Notes: generated from the sequence alone by a model not told the origin. 64,000 nt of DNA from CBDFKK01 sp965248815 (GCA_965248815.1 CBDFKK010000006.1:186001-250000); one strand, 5' to 3'. Positions 1-9,530 are shown, counted from the stretch's first letter. Translations and numbers: made by a program.

Positions 1-2568
1 GAAGAGCGCATAAGTGAGGTCCAGTCAACTTTTTCATTCAATTCGATCGGTGGTACGAACGCGAGAAACTTTCTCTATATCGTCACTCCACATGATGCAG
101 GTGCAACGGTAGCAACAATCAGTATTGAAGCGTTGATTGTGCCCTTCATATCCTCAAAACTGGAAATATTCTCCTATACGATTGCCGACGGTCCGCAAAT
201 AGTCTTCAACCACGAGATAGAGTTGGCGGACTCTTCAGCTGATTTTACGACTTCCGCTCAAATTCAATTGCCGAGTTCGGCCTGGATCGTCGAACTTGCT
301 CCAAGTGCTGCTTATCTTTCCACTATTCCAGCCGATATGACGGTCGGCGTAGTGGTTCTTGGTCTTCTCTTATCGCTTGTCTTGATCGCGCTGGTTGATC
401 TTGCTGGGCGCAAGCGTGATACGGAACGTGTTCTAGCCAAAAGCGAAACCCACTTGGAAGCGACGATTTCATATTTTCCCGGGGGCATGGCCGTATTCGA
501 CAAAGATCTCAATATGATCGTCGCTAACGATCAATACTTTTCTTTTGTTGGCTTGGAAGTCGGTGACTTTAAACCTGGAGCAACGCTTGAGGCCATGATC
601 AGGGCCGGGGCGAAAGCCGGCGCATACGGTCCTGGTGACATTGACGCGATCGTAAACCGCCAAGTAGATCTGGCCCGTGAAATCAGTTATAGCCCGACCG
701 GCAACCCCCGGTCTTGGGAGGCTACTAAACCCGATGGGCTGGTGTTCACATGCGTAACGTACTCGCTTCCAACGGGCGGCGTTGCCGTGAGCTATCAAGA
801 CGTCACACAGCAGCGCCAAGTCCAGGCCCGAATTAAGCAAAGCAGTGACTTGCTATTGGCAACAGTAAAGAGTTTTCCAGGCGGCATTTGCGTATTTGAC
901 AGCGATTTCAGAATTGCAGCAGCAAATGACGAGTTCTTTCAAATTACGAATTTGCCCGCTTCACGTTTTCCGATCAGCACGCACTATGAAGATATTGTGC
1001 GCTATGCCGTCATCGGGAGCGGAATACCTGATGACAAAATTGAAGAAACTATCCGCGCACGTGTGAACAAGCTTACAACGATTAAAGAGAGCACACTTGA
1101 GCGCCGCGTCTCGAATGATCGCGTTGCAGAAATTCGTTACGCGCGACTGGCTAACGGAGGATTGGTGGTAATTTACATCGATATCACCAAACGCAAAGCT
1201 CATGAAGCCGAGATCGAACAGGCGCGCGCCGAGCTAAGTAAGCGCATCGAAGAACTCGAAGCGTCGAAACGCGTTATTGAAAAACAGTCCGCAGAACAGA
1301 GAATACTCAACGAAGAAGTTTCTGCCGCGCGGGATGCAGCAAATGCCGCTAGTCATGCCAAGAGTGAATTTCTTGCCGCTACGAGTCATGAAATCCGCAC
1401 GCCTCTTAACGGTGTGCTGGGCATGGCAGGTGTGCTCATGGACTCCAGCTTGGACGCGCAACAAAAGGAATATGTGTCGATCATTAAGGACTCCGGCGAG
1501 GTCCTTCTAGACGTCCTAAACGACATTATAGACCTCTCGAAGATTGAAGCCGGCAGGGTCGATATTGAGCCGGTAAAGTTCTATCTGGAGAACTTGTTGA
1601 AAACGGTCAGTCGGCTTTGGGAGCCGCTGGCGAACGACAAAGGTCTCGATTTTTCCATTAATGTGGCCGGCGATGTCGACGCGGCCTTTGTCGGCGACCC
1701 GAAACGATTGCGCCAAGTCTTGTCAAACTTGCTGGGTAATGCGCTTAAATTTACTGAAAGCGGCGGGATTACTATTGACGTCGCTCAAGAGCTTCTTCTT
1801 GGCGATCAAGTTGAGCTCCGCATTACCGTGTCGGACACCGGGATCGGTATTGCTCCGAACAAGCAACCGTCCATCTTTGAAGCCTTTACGCAGGCCGATA
1901 GTTCAATTACGCGGCAATTCGGAGGAACCGGATTGGGCCTGACCATTTGCAAGCGGTTGGGCGAACTAATGGGCGGCGAAATCGGGTTAAAGAGCATCGC
2001 GGGAGAAGGCTCCCAATTCTGGTTTACAATCAAATGTGAGTCAGCCCATGTCGGCGGCATTATCGCGTCGGAAGAAGCCGAAGAAAGAGCCACGCCAAAA
2101 ACTAGTGAGCCGTCCGGCCGGTTGCGCGTACTGGCGGCCGAAGACCATGCCGTCAATCAGGCCGTCATCCGATCGATCCTTACAAGCGTCGACGTCGACG
2201 TGACGATTGTGGACAATGGCATTGAAGCGGTCAGCGCGGTTATGCGCGCACCGTTTGACGTCATTCTTATGGACATTCAAATGCCGGCAATGGATGGGGT
2301 CACAGCGACAAAACGGATCCGGAGCTTGCCCGGAGAAGCCGCATGTATTCCAATAATTGCGCTCACGGCTCACGCCATGAAAGGGCATCGAGAAAAATTC
2401 CTATCTGAAGGATTTAACGACTATATCGCCAAGCCAGTTACGCCAGCCGACCTCATCGGTACCGTCGTGAGATGGTCTGGCGAACGTGAGCGTTTGAGCC
2501 ACAATGAAAGTGAGCAGTATGATTTGGAGCAGAGCTCTGTAGGCAGTGGCCACAGGCAAGCCGGTTAG
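1..2568 (+). CDS. Hybrid sensor histidine kinase with two PAS domains and a C-terminal receiver (5' end outside window)
   Basis: The reading frame is open from base 1, so the gene starts upstream; the TTG at 133 is not the true start. 855 residues are visible. They show the end of an extracytoplasmic sensor region, one membrane segment (codons near 340-400), two PAS-like domains that both contain FPGG...VFD (codons near 470 and 870), a coiled coil, a HisKA domain with SHEIRTPLNG (phosphoacceptor His codon 1387-1389), a HATPase domain with the G boxes GTGLGL, and a receiver with LMDIQMPAMDG (Asp codon 2272-2274) and a KP motif. All catalytic elements are present. It would sense an unknown envelope or cytosolic signal and pass phosphate His to Asp internally. 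It ends convergently with the REC-only protein at 2626, a plausible phosphotransfer partner. No output domain is seen. Confidence 0.93.
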   Translation, partial: EERISEVQSTFSFNSIGGTNARNFLYIVTPHDAGATVATISIEALIVPFISSKLEIFSYTIADGPQIVFNHEIELADSSADFTTSAQIQLPSSAWIVELAPSAAYLSTIPADMTVGVVVLGLLLSLVLIALVDLAGRKRDTERVLAKSETHLEATISYFPGGMAVFDKDLNMIVANDQYFSFVGLEVGDFKPGATLEAMIRAGAKAGAYGPGDIDAIVNRQVDLAREISYSPTGNPRSWEATKPDGLVFTCVTYSLPTGGVAVSYQDVTQQRQVQARIKQSSDLLLATVKSFPGGICVFDSDFRIAAANDEFFQITNLPASRFPISTHYEDIVRYAVIGSGIPDDKIEETIRARVNKLTTIKESTLERRVSNDRVAEIRYARLANGGLVVIYIDITKRKAHEAEIEQARAELSKRIEELEASKRVIEKQSAEQRILNEEVSAARDAANAASHAKSEFLAATSHEIRTPLNGVLGMAGVLMDSSLDAQQKEYVSIIKDSGEVLLDVLNDIIDLSKIEAGRVDIEPVKFYLENLLKTVSRLWEPLANDKGLDFSINVAGDVDAAFVGDPKRLRQVLSNLLGNALKFTESGGITIDVAQELLLGDQVELRITVSDTGIGIAPNKQPSIFEAFTQADSSITRQFGGTGLGLTICKRLGELMGGEIGLKSIAGEGSQFWFTIKCESAHVGGIIASEEAEERATPKTSEPSGRLRVLAAEDHAVNQAVIRSILTSVDVDVTIVDNGIEAVSAVMRAPFDVILMDIQMPAMDGVTATKRIRSLPGEAACIPIIALTAHAMKGHREKFLSEGFNDYIAKPVTPADLIGTVVRWSGERERLSHNESEQYDLEQSSVGSGHRQAG

Positions 2569-2581
2569 AGCGGCGCCGCTC
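2568..2581. repeat. 14-bp perfect palindrome at the kinase stop codon
   Basis: GAGCGGCGCCGCTC overlaps the last base of the kinase stop region and lies between two convergent genes. It has no loop and no following T-run on the plus strand, so it is not a classic terminator hairpin. Function unknown. Confidence 0.4.
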
Positions 2582-2625
2582 AAGAGGCGCTCGTACCGCC
2601 CACGTTATTCGTATTTTTTATTGCC

Positions 2626-3096
2626 CTAGATAAGTTCGACTTCCTGGCTTCGCTGCTCTGGACCAGAATATTGAACTGAAGAAACTTGACGCCTGTCGGG
2701 GCCGAAATATTCGGGCGTTCGAATGAAAGCCCTTGGGTGCATCACGACATCTTCAATGCGTTTCCACAGGCCAACCGGGCGTATTGGCTTGACCAGCAAT
2801 TCATTGATTCCGGCGCTCATCGCTAGGCTTACAACCTGTTTGGTTGCGTCCGCTGTCATCATAATTATGGGGACGAACTGATTAGGGCTATCTGGGTGGT
2901 GCCGCAGGAATTTCGCAAATTCAATGCCGTCGATTGGCCGCATGCGGTAGTCGGCAATGATGAGGTCGGGCCGAGCACTCGAGTACTTGTCGAGGGCTTT
3001 CTGTACGGAAGTAGCGGAAATAATATTTCTTGCGCCAAACGCGTAGAGTATTTCGCGTATGATGTGGCACATATGGTCGTGATTGTCCACGATCAT
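2626..3096 (-). CDS. Single-domain response regulator (REC)
   Basis: A 156-residue protein, essentially one receiver domain plus a short tail. The likely phosphoacceptor is Asp49 in IADYRMRPIDG; the conserved Thr81 (MMTAD) and Lys103 (VKPIRP) are present. The acidic pocket near the start is reduced to VDNHD. There is no DNA-binding or enzymatic output domain, so it probably works as a phosphate shuttle or by binding a partner. The ATG at 3096 is the only good start; the frame upstream stays open for some codons but has no ATG or GTG. It is convergent with the hybrid kinase, 57 bp from its stop. Confidence 0.88.
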   Translation of the reverse strand: MIVDNHDHMCHIIREILYAFGARNIISATSVQKALDKYSSARPDLIIADYRMRPIDGIEFAKFLRHHPDSPNQFVPIIMMTADATKQVVSLAMSAGINELLVKPIRPVGLWKRIEDVVMHPRAFIRTPEYFGPDRRQVSSVQYSGPEQRSQEVELI

Positions 3097-3340
3097 GAAT
3101 GAGACGTCTTTAAGCGATCCGGCCCTTTGAACCTGCTTAGAATTTGAGTAATCTGGACAAGAAGCTACCTATTGCCACTTGACACTGCGGCACAACCGTA
3201 AACATGCCGTGAAAAAATGGTCTAATCTTGATTACATTTGATGGCGGTGAATGTGCTTTTGCGACGTCTTTAGACAAGCAGAATTAAGAGTGCACCGGCT
3301 GTCAAAAAGCGTGGGAGATTCAAACGCGGTCACACTGGGT

Positions 3341-4156
3341 ATGCACAAAAATCGGTTTGCCATTATCTCTCAGCCTCGCTCTGGCAGCACACTGATCCGC
3401 AAGGCGCTGAACGGCCATCATCAAGTCTGTTGCCAAGGTGTACTCTTCGCTTTGACGGCCGTCACCGGCTATGAGCTTGGCCAATTCGCCGAGTCGGGCC
3501 TGGCATTGCGAGAAAAAGTGAGGCGGGTTCGGGACAGTGAATCCTATGACACCTTTATGGAGTGTCACGTCTATCCCGAAGACAATGAAATAGGGGCGAT
3601 CGGCTTTAAGAATATTGATCGCCATTTCGCTCTTGAGAAAATAGGTAGCTTTTTATTTGATTTCCTCGATGAACACCGCGACATAAAGCTAATATTCTTG
3701 CACCGTCAGGATCAACTCGCCCAGTTCGTTTCGCATGGCATTAAGACCGGGCGGTTGGATCCAAACGAGAAGGGTTTCTTGCCGCCGCAGGACTTTGAAG
3801 ACCATTTGAAAACGGCGCGATCGCTCAAGGAGCAAATTTGGTCGGCCTTTCCGCAACATTCGCAATGCCATTTGTCGTTCGAGCATTTAATGCAAGATCC
3901 CGAATGTGCGATTTACTATCTTTGCGGTTTCTTGGGTGTAGATTTTGCGCCGCTTGTAATCGACAGGAGGCCTTCCTCTATTGCTGAACAAGCTGACTTT
4001 CTGGCCAACCTCCCACGCTTGCGTCAAATATGGGCCGACGCTCGGCCAGGCTTGGCGGGATTATTTAAACCTGAAATTCCAGAGGGATTGCGCGTCGCGC
4101 GCAAATTTTCGTGGTCCGCGCGAGCCAGCTATTGGGCAGGCCGTCTCAATATCTAA
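3341..4156 (+). CDS. Sulfotransferase-like protein
   Basis: 271 residues from the ATG at 3341; the frame extends upstream to 3251 but the domain begins directly after this ATG. QPRSGSTLI near residues 11-19 matches the 5'-phosphosulfate-binding loop of PAPS-dependent sulfotransferases, and the segment around LIFLHRQDQLAQFVS (about residue 120-130) fits the 3'-phosphate-binding strand and helix. The family transfers sulfate from PAPS to carbohydrate or lipid hydroxyls; the Stf0-like trehalose sulfotransferases are the nearest type by eye. No partner genes (PAPS synthesis, polysaccharide export) are adjacent, so the substrate is unknown. Confidence 0.7.
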   Translation: MHKNRFAIISQPRSGSTLIRKALNGHHQVCCQGVLFALTAVTGYELGQFAESGLALREKVRRVRDSESYDTFMECHVYPEDNEIGAIGFKNIDRHFALEKIGSFLFDFLDEHRDIKLIFLHRQDQLAQFVSHGIKTGRLDPNEKGFLPPQDFEDHLKTARSLKEQIWSAFPQHSQCHLSFEHLMQDPECAIYYLCGFLGVDFAPLVIDRRPSSIAEQADFLANLPRLRQIWADARPGLAGLFKPEIPEGLRVARKFSWSARASYWAGRLNI

Positions 4157-4343
4157 CAGTCTATGTTGTGATCTTAGTATCAAGCTTTTGTCGAACGCAC
4201 AGTGCACGTGGTGTTTGGCCGATTTGGGCTATTTGTGCGGCCAAACTGCAAAACTTTGCAACCAACATGTGGTCACACGATTCGGGCCGGTCTGTTAACC
4301 AATTATTAAGGATCACTTAAGGTCCGATTCCTAGCGTCATGTC
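4157..4343. other. Intergenic stretch before hairpin element
   Basis: The gap between the sulfotransferase-like gene and the MFS gene is 456 bp. This first part has no convincing ORF or clear promoter box; the two open runs over it in other frames have no ribosome binding site or recognisable protein. Confidence 0.4.
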
Positions 4344-4423
4344 GTGCCCCCCTCTCAGGGCACAACCCCCGATACAGGCCCCGGTCCCCACCAACCCCCC
4401 ATCAAGACCGGGGCCACTTTTTT
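4344..4423 (+). ncRNA. Candidate C-rich small RNA ending in a rho-independent terminator
   Basis: Two tandem hairpins stand alone in the gap. The first pairs GTGCCC (4344-4349) with GGGCAC (4358-4363). The second pairs GGCCCCGGTC (4377-4386) with GACCGGGGCC (4406-4415), followed by a T-run. The loops and spacers carry several runs of five or six C (4347-4352, 4366-4370, loop of hairpin 2), a pattern typical of alphaproteobacterial small RNAs that bind Shine-Dalgarno sequences. It may instead be the terminator region of the upstream gene, although it lies about 200 bp past that stop. No promoter could be fixed by eye. Confidence 0.45.
4377..4423 (+). terminator. Strong rho-independent terminator
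   Basis: A perfect 10-bp GC-rich stem, GGCCCCGGTC with GACCGGGGCC, a 19-nt C-rich loop, then ACTTTTTT. Orientation is plus. Confidence 0.8.
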
Positions 4424-4612
4424 GAAATCAATTTCAAATAACTTTGCGTGTGTACGAACGCGCCGCACATTTATTTCCGGTTGGCTTGATTTCAATTTTA
4501 GATTCTTTTGCTCTTCTTGAACGTCGGCTATAGCGTCTCTAATTGGCGTTCAAATGGGGATCAGCGTCCAACACCACCCCCCAAACCTGTTCCACCAGAA
4601 ATGTAATTGCTT

Positions 4613-5851
4613 ATGCGCGCATTGCTTCTGGCAATCTTTGTTAGCTCCATCCCGGGCACGATCATCTTGCCCATGATGCCAAGCCTTGGCGAACGGTACG
4701 GCATCGGCGGCTTTGAGTTGGGGCTGCTGTTCGGCGTGTATCCGTTCATGAGTTTTGTCGCGTCGCCGGTTTTGGGCCGCCTAAGCGATCGGCCGGGCCG
4801 GCGGCCAATATTGTTACTGTCTCTAGCGGGCGCCGCCGCTGCATTTGTTGCTTTTGGATTGGCCGCTTCGTTTTGGTCCCTCCTGATGGCACGAGCCCTT
4901 CAAGGCGTGGCGGGCAGCACGCGCGGTCTGGGCTTTGCGATCATCGGTGATTTGACAAAAGCCGACGATCGGTCTGCTGGAATGGGCTATGTCAGCGCGG
5001 CTATGGCCACTGCGTTTACGGTGGGCCCGCTGTTGGGCGGGTTGTTCATGGGGGAAAATCCTGGACCGCTCCTAACGGACCTGCGCGAGTTGGTCGGTGC
5101 CTCATCCTTAGGCTTTGATCATCGATTACCCTCACTCATTGGGGCCGTGCTCAACGTCTTGGGCTTTTTTGTCATTTTGTTCGGATTTAAAGAGACCTAT
5201 GTCCCACCGGTCAAAGAAGACATGCAAGCCACCGAAAAAGACGAGCAGCACCGCAAGCTCGCGAAACTGTTGCTTAGTGTAGGCGTTTTGTTACTGATTT
5301 CTCAGTTCCTTTTTTCCGGATTCATCCAAGGAACGATTCAATTCTCGATGGCGCTATGGGCTGACGTCATTTTGAATTGGACTGCGCAACAGATTGCATA
5401 CTCGCTGGCGGTAATCGGAATTGCTTGGATGATCGCAAGTCTATTTTTTATTCGCCCGGCGACACGGCGCTTCGGCGACGAACGAACGGTCGTAATCGGC
5501 ACTGCAATAGATGGCTTGGGTGTGGGGCTGTTCTTATTGAATGTTGCATATTGGCCGTTGGCTCTAACGGGTCTATTTATCTCGACGTTCGGGAGCGCAA
5601 TGTGGAGCACGACGCTCATTGGAATTTTGTCAAAAAAAGCAAGTGATGCCCATCAGGGGTCAATTTTGGGTGTTGCGAATTCTGCAGGTTTGATCGGGCG
5701 GGTAATCGGACCCGCGGTTGCGGGACTCATAGTTGAGCGCTTTAATCCGGCGGCGCCATTCATAGTCAACTTCGTGTTGGTATTGATCATCGGCGCATAC
5801 GCGATGCGCCTAGCGGCCGAAGCGGCGGTTCGGCGTCCCGCTGCGAAGTGA
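4613..5851 (+). CDS. MFS transporter, drug-efflux type
   Basis: 412 residues with about 12 hydrophobic segments. The MFS signature between helices 2 and 3 is clear: GRLSDRPGRRPIL near residue 59-71. The order helix 1 (LLLAIFVSSIPGTIILP), proline- and glycine-rich helix 5 and a long central cytoplasmic loop (ETYVPPVKEDMQ...) fits the TCR/Tet-like DHA1 efflux group. The ATG at 4613 is chosen over the TTG six bases upstream. It is convergent with the SDR gene at 5869 (17 bp apart). Substrate unknown. Confidence 0.85.
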   Translation: MRALLLAIFVSSIPGTIILPMMPSLGERYGIGGFELGLLFGVYPFMSFVASPVLGRLSDRPGRRPILLLSLAGAAAAFVAFGLAASFWSLLMARALQGVAGSTRGLGFAIIGDLTKADDRSAGMGYVSAAMATAFTVGPLLGGLFMGENPGPLLTDLRELVGASSLGFDHRLPSLIGAVLNVLGFFVILFGFKETYVPPVKEDMQATEKDEQHRKLAKLLLSVGVLLLISQFLFSGFIQGTIQFSMALWADVILNWTAQQIAYSLAVIGIAWMIASLFFIRPATRRFGDERTVVIGTAIDGLGVGLFLLNVAYWPLALTGLFISTFGSAMWSTTLIGILSKKASDAHQGSILGVANSAGLIGRVIGPAVAGLIVERFNPAAPFIVNFVLVLIIGAYAMRLAAEAAVRRPAAK

Positions 5852-5868
5852 GGGCGTCGTGCCCGATC

Positions 5869-6738
5869 TCAAGTGGCGGCTTCTCGTGACTGGGTCGGTG
5901 GCTTAGACGCACCTTCAATATCAAAGCGAGACAAGAGATCGCGCTTCGTAAACAAAGCTGAGACAAACCTTCCAAAGAGTTTCGTTTTGGTCATCCACGC
6001 AATGTGACTGCCGTGCCGATCGTCATTTTGAAGAATTTGATCGACGGTCCATGGCGTCGTCGTTTCGACATAGTCGCCCATTATATTTATCGGGCGAAAT
6101 ACCTTTTTGAGTTGTTCTGAGGGCATTGTTGCCGATGCTTGTTGCATCTGCTCGAGCATGCCTTCCGTGACATTCATACCGGGACTGATGGTGCTAACAC
6201 GGATAGGTGTGCCTTTTGTTTCATTTACAAGACTCTCTGCGAAATAATGCATGGCGCGTTTGGTCGTACCGTAGCCAATCATGCCGGGAATGACGGCGCC
6301 GTCGTGGCCGGCACCCATTGTCATGTAGATGTGACCGCCGCTCGTCTGCCCTTTCATGCCGTTCATTGCGATCTGAGCTGCTTTCATGCCGCCGATGACG
6401 TTGGCGTCGATCATAGCTTTGATTTCTTTAGGCTTGAGGGTCAGCAACGTAACGCCGCTGCGCGCGTATCCCGCGTTGTTGATCCATATATCGATGTGGC
6501 CAAATTTCTGGACGGCATGGTCCCACAGCGCTTGTAGCTGGATCTCATCTGCCACATCGCAGACCTGACCGAAGAGCTTGGCCCCGTCCGTCACATCAGC
6601 ATTGAGCTCGGAAAGCGCCTGATCAATGGACTGCTGCGAGCGACCGCAAATCGCTACATTGTGACCTCGTTTGAGAAATTCGCGGGCATATCCCTTGCCG
6701 ATTCCTTTACTGCTGCCGGTAATGACGACGTTCTTCAT
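5869..6738 (-). CDS. SDR-family oxidoreductase (cytosolic)
   Basis: 289 residues. The start ATG at 6738 follows GAGGATTCC and overlaps the stop of the upstream gene as ATGA, so the two are translationally coupled. Classical short-chain dehydrogenase motifs are complete: TGSSKGIG (cofactor loop, residues 6-13), NNAG (about 93-96), an active-site region with TMGAG, and YGTTK (Tyr-x-x-x-Lys). A C-terminal extension of about 40 residues follows the usual domain end. Unlike the other SDRs in this window it has no signal peptide. The operon with a dienelactone-hydrolase-like gene suggests a small catabolic pair; the substrate is not visible. Confidence 0.88.
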   Translation of the reverse strand: MKNVVITGSSKGIGKGYAREFLKRGHNVAICGRSQQSIDQALSELNADVTDGAKLFGQVCDVADEIQLQALWDHAVQKFGHIDIWINNAGYARSGVTLLTLKPKEIKAMIDANVIGGMKAAQIAMNGMKGQTSGGHIYMTMGAGHDGAVIPGMIGYGTTKRAMHYFAESLVNETKGTPIRVSTISPGMNVTEGMLEQMQQASATMPSEQLKKVFRPINIMGDYVETTTPWTVDQILQNDDRHGSHIAWMTKTKLFGRFVSALFTKRDLLSRFDIEGASKPPTQSREAAT

Positions 6739-7484
6739 GGAATCCTCGCAGTTTCTTTTATAGATGCAGCGTTGCCTTGCGCTTCGCCCAATCGTTCGCG
6801 CAAGAATGACAGCGTTCTGAAATCGGCCAAGGCGGCGCACTCTTTGTCATAGGCTGCCGTGGTGATATTGGCAAATGCATGATCAGCATCGTAGTGGTGA
6901 ACTGTGCAGTCCTTGTCAGCGTGGCTCATATTTTGTGAGAACGCGGAAACCATCTTGCTATTTATTAAACGGTCTTTGTTGCCGAAATGGCCAAGGACCG
7001 GTCCGGCGAGCGATGAGAGTTGCTCCGGCGATTTGGCTACATTTCCGTAGTAGACAATCGTCGCGTCGACTGGCGTAGCAATCGACGTGTTAAGGGACCA
7101 TGCCCCCCCAAAGCACCAACCGATAGTGGCGACTTTTCCGGTGCCATGGGAATGTGACCGGAGCCAACGCACCCATGATACGGCGGTATCAAGAGCGTGG
7201 TCTCTGTTGAGAAGCATCATGCGCATGAGCGCGGGCGCAGTCCCTGTTATGACTTTGCCTTTATAGAGATCGGCTGCGAGAGTTACGAAACCTTGCTGGG
7301 CATAATGGAGCGCGAGCGCTTTGTATTCTTTTGTGAGACCTTTGAATGCGTGAAATAGCAAAATAGCCGGGGCGGGCGTTCTTGCTGGGAGGGCGAGGGC
7401 CCCCGACACCGTGCGCCCCGCCTGTGTTTTCAAATTAACAGACTCAGTTTGAATGCCTGTCGTCCTCCCGGTCGTCTCGTCCAT
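6735..7484 (-). CDS. Dienelactone hydrolase family protein
   Basis: 249 residues, alpha/beta-hydrolase fold. The catalytic triad of dienelactone hydrolases can be placed: Cys124 in GWCFGG, Asp171 in GNKDRLI and His202 in DADHAF. A cysteine rather than serine nucleophile is typical of this family, which opens lactone rings in chloroaromatic and other pathways, though many members have other ester substrates. It is the first gene of a two-gene unit with the SDR and lies 24 bp downstream of the M48 protease gene, so all three may be co-transcribed. Confidence 0.87.
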   Translation of the reverse strand: MDETTGRTTGIQTESVNLKTQAGRTVSGALALPARTPAPAILLFHAFKGLTKEYKALALHYAQQGFVTLAADLYKGKVITGTAPALMRMMLLNRDHALDTAVSWVRWLRSHSHGTGKVATIGWCFGGAWSLNTSIATPVDATIVYYGNVAKSPEQLSSLAGPVLGHFGNKDRLINSKMVSAFSQNMSHADKDCTVHHYDADHAFANITTAAYDKECAALADFRTLSFLRERLGEAQGNAASIKETARIP

Positions 7485-7508
7485 TCAACTGGTTCCGCAC
7501 GTTTACAT

Positions 7509-8294
7509 TTAGCTCAATTGTTCAATTTCTTTTTGCAGAGCGGCAATTCGATTGGTATCGGACGGATGAGTTGACATGAGTTCCGGTGGCTTTTGCTTGT
7601 TCTGGTTCATCATAATTTGCCAAAAGCGCACGGCCTGATTGGGATCGTAACCGGCTGAGTTCATGTAACGCAGACCGACCCGGTCGGCTTCGTATTCGTG
7701 TTTCCGCGCGTAGGGCAAAATGATGCCGAACGTCGCGCCTGCGCCCAGCAGCCCCGCAATTTGCGGTCCGAGAGTCATGTCACCCGCATCAAGGGCCACC
7801 GAAGCTGTTTGAAGTGCAACATTGGTGGCCGCCGCCTGACTATATCGCTCTTGACCGTGCTTAGCGGCGACGTGGCCGACTTCGTGTCCCAGCACTGTGG
7901 CCAACTGTGAATCGTTTTCCATCAATTTCAAAATGCCGGTATACACGCCCACCTTTTCGCCGGGCATGGCGAAAGCGTTGACTTGATCGTTGTCGAAGAC
8001 AACGAATTCCCACGGCTTGCCACCGAGACCCGCAGCGTTCATCATCTGCTGTCCGATACGCTTTACGCGATTGTTATGGGACCGATTGTTGCTGATCTTT
8101 TCCTTCTGTTTGATTTGGTCCCATGAGGCGAGAGCGAGCTGGCTTACTTGAGATTCGCTGACGAGGATGAGCTGTGAGCGACCGGTGACCGGATTTTGCA
8201 CGCAACCTGAAAAGGCGACGATATAACCGGCTGATAACCCGGCAACCAATTGACGCCGGTTCAAAACGATCGTGCGATTGGCGTGACCGCTCAT
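7509..8294 (-). CDS. M48-family zinc metalloprotease, putative lipoprotein
   Basis: 261 residues. The N-terminus has a twin-arginine-like NRRQLV followed by a hydrophobic stretch and a lipobox ending AFSGC (Cys31), so it is probably an envelope lipoprotein. Zinc ligands are the HEVGH motif at 137-141 and Glu202 in EYEADRVG. Length and order match the LoiP/YggG and BepA-like M48B peptidases involved in outer-membrane protein quality control. There is no TPR domain in this protein, but the next gene upstream (8476) is a TPR protein, which recalls the protease-TPR combination found in BepA; the functional link is inference. Confidence 0.9.
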   Translation of the reverse strand: MSGHANRTIVLNRRQLVAGLSAGYIVAFSGCVQNPVTGRSQLILVSESQVSQLALASWDQIKQKEKISNNRSHNNRVKRIGQQMMNAAGLGGKPWEFVVFDNDQVNAFAMPGEKVGVYTGILKLMENDSQLATVLGHEVGHVAAKHGQERYSQAAATNVALQTASVALDAGDMTLGPQIAGLLGAGATFGIILPYARKHEYEADRVGLRYMNSAGYDPNQAVRFWQIMMNQNKQKPPELMSTHPSDTNRIAALQKEIEQLS

Positions 8295-8475
8295 AATAAC
8301 CCCCTTTACATTTCTTGATCATTTGCAGCTTTGCCGGAAAGTGCCCAACGGCCCTAGGGTCCGGGATCTCATTCCCATCTTAATAGGTGTTGTCCAGAGT
8401 CTCCAGCAAAGAGGGGCTGCTAACGTGCCGTCCGAGCGGCGCGATGTTTGGAGTTTTGGGCAGTCTGAGGTTGGC

Positions 8476-9390
8476 TCAGAGGTCGGCATTGAGGCGCATC
8501 AGACCCGCGCGAGCGTCGCTAAGCGCCGGATCGACTTGCAGGGCCTGGCGATATCTCTCTATGGCTTTGTCCGGTTTGCCGGCGCGCTCGAGAACTGTTC
8601 CCATGAATTCAAACATTCGTGCATTTTGAGGAGACAGCCCCAATGCTCGCGCACAATCGTCCAAAGCGTTCTCGATTCGATCGACCTCCGCGTTGCAGCG
8701 GCAGCGGAGGAACCATCCATAGGGGCTGTCAGGGCGTTGCCAAATGAACTCGTCCAACGCCAAGGTGGCAATCCTAATTTGGCCCCAACGCATATAGGCG
8801 TTTGCTCGGTTAAAGTAAGCAATGCCAGTATTAGGACCTGCGGACTTGCTTATTCCAAAATCGCTGATGTTTCCCGTATAGTCGCCGCGGGCTTCGAGGG
8901 CAATGACGCGGTCATAGTCTTCTATCGCTTCAAATACGTACCCGCTCAACAAATACGCTGTGCCGCGATTGTTGAGAGCCATTTTGTTGTCCGGACTAAC
9001 GAGGATGACCGCCGAATTGTCGACGATCGCGAGATCGAGTTCGCCCAGATTCAAATACGCCGCAGCCCGGCCTGTCAGTGCCGAAACAAAGCCCGGCTTG
9101 AGTTCGAGCGCGTTGGTATAGTCATCGACCGCATCTTGATATCGTTCCAATTTCATGAGGGCAGCGCCGCGGTTTGCCAATGTGGTGGCTGCGGCATCAC
9201 GAGGTAAGCTTGACGCGGCAAGCGCCCGGCTAAAGCCTTCAACGGCGTGTTGATAGTCGGCAAGTGCATAATCGTTCAATCCCTGTTGCACGTCCTGTCG
9301 CGCATCGGCAAGCAGGGGTCCATCCGTAAAAAGGACGATCATGATGCCTAGAATATAGATCGCCGATGGGTGACGCGCCCTTGCAGACAA
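8476..9390 (-). CDS. Exported TPR-repeat protein
   Basis: 304 residues. A TTG start at 9390 gives a basic N-region and a good signal peptide ending near LLADA; an ATG at 9342 would shorten it. The rest is TPR repeats: alternating A-G/Y-A-F-P patterns are visible from about residue 45 (ANRGAALMKLERYQDAV) to the end (ERAGKPDKAIERYRQAL), at least six units. These repeats bind protein partners. It lies 181 bp upstream of the M48 lipoprotein on the same strand; a chaperone or adaptor role in the periplasm is plausible but not shown. Confidence 0.85.
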   Translation of the reverse strand: MSARARHPSAIYILGIMIVLFTDGPLLADARQDVQQGLNDYALADYQHAVEGFSRALAASSLPRDAAATTLANRGAALMKLERYQDAVDDYTNALELKPGFVSALTGRAAAYLNLGELDLAIVDNSAVILVSPDNKMALNNRGTAYLLSGYVFEAIEDYDRVIALEARGDYTGNISDFGISKSAGPNTGIAYFNRANAYMRWGQIRIATLALDEFIWQRPDSPYGWFLRCRCNAEVDRIENALDDCARALGLSPQNARMFEFMGTVLERAGKPDKAIERYRQALQVDPALSDARAGLMRLNADL

Positions 9391-9530
9391 GGTTCAGTAC
9401 TTTCTTGCGTTAGAGGAAAGGTCGATCATATCGGAGCCAATGAGCGCTGCGGCTAGAAAACAGCAATCTGTTAACGCACAATGTCCCGAGAATTCGCCAA
9501 TTACGTGACGACCCGCGATCAACGCGGGGG

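Noticed and set aside
8323..9207. 294-residue plus-strand open frame
   Set aside because: It is the antisense of the TPR gene, has no family motif and no ribosome binding site.
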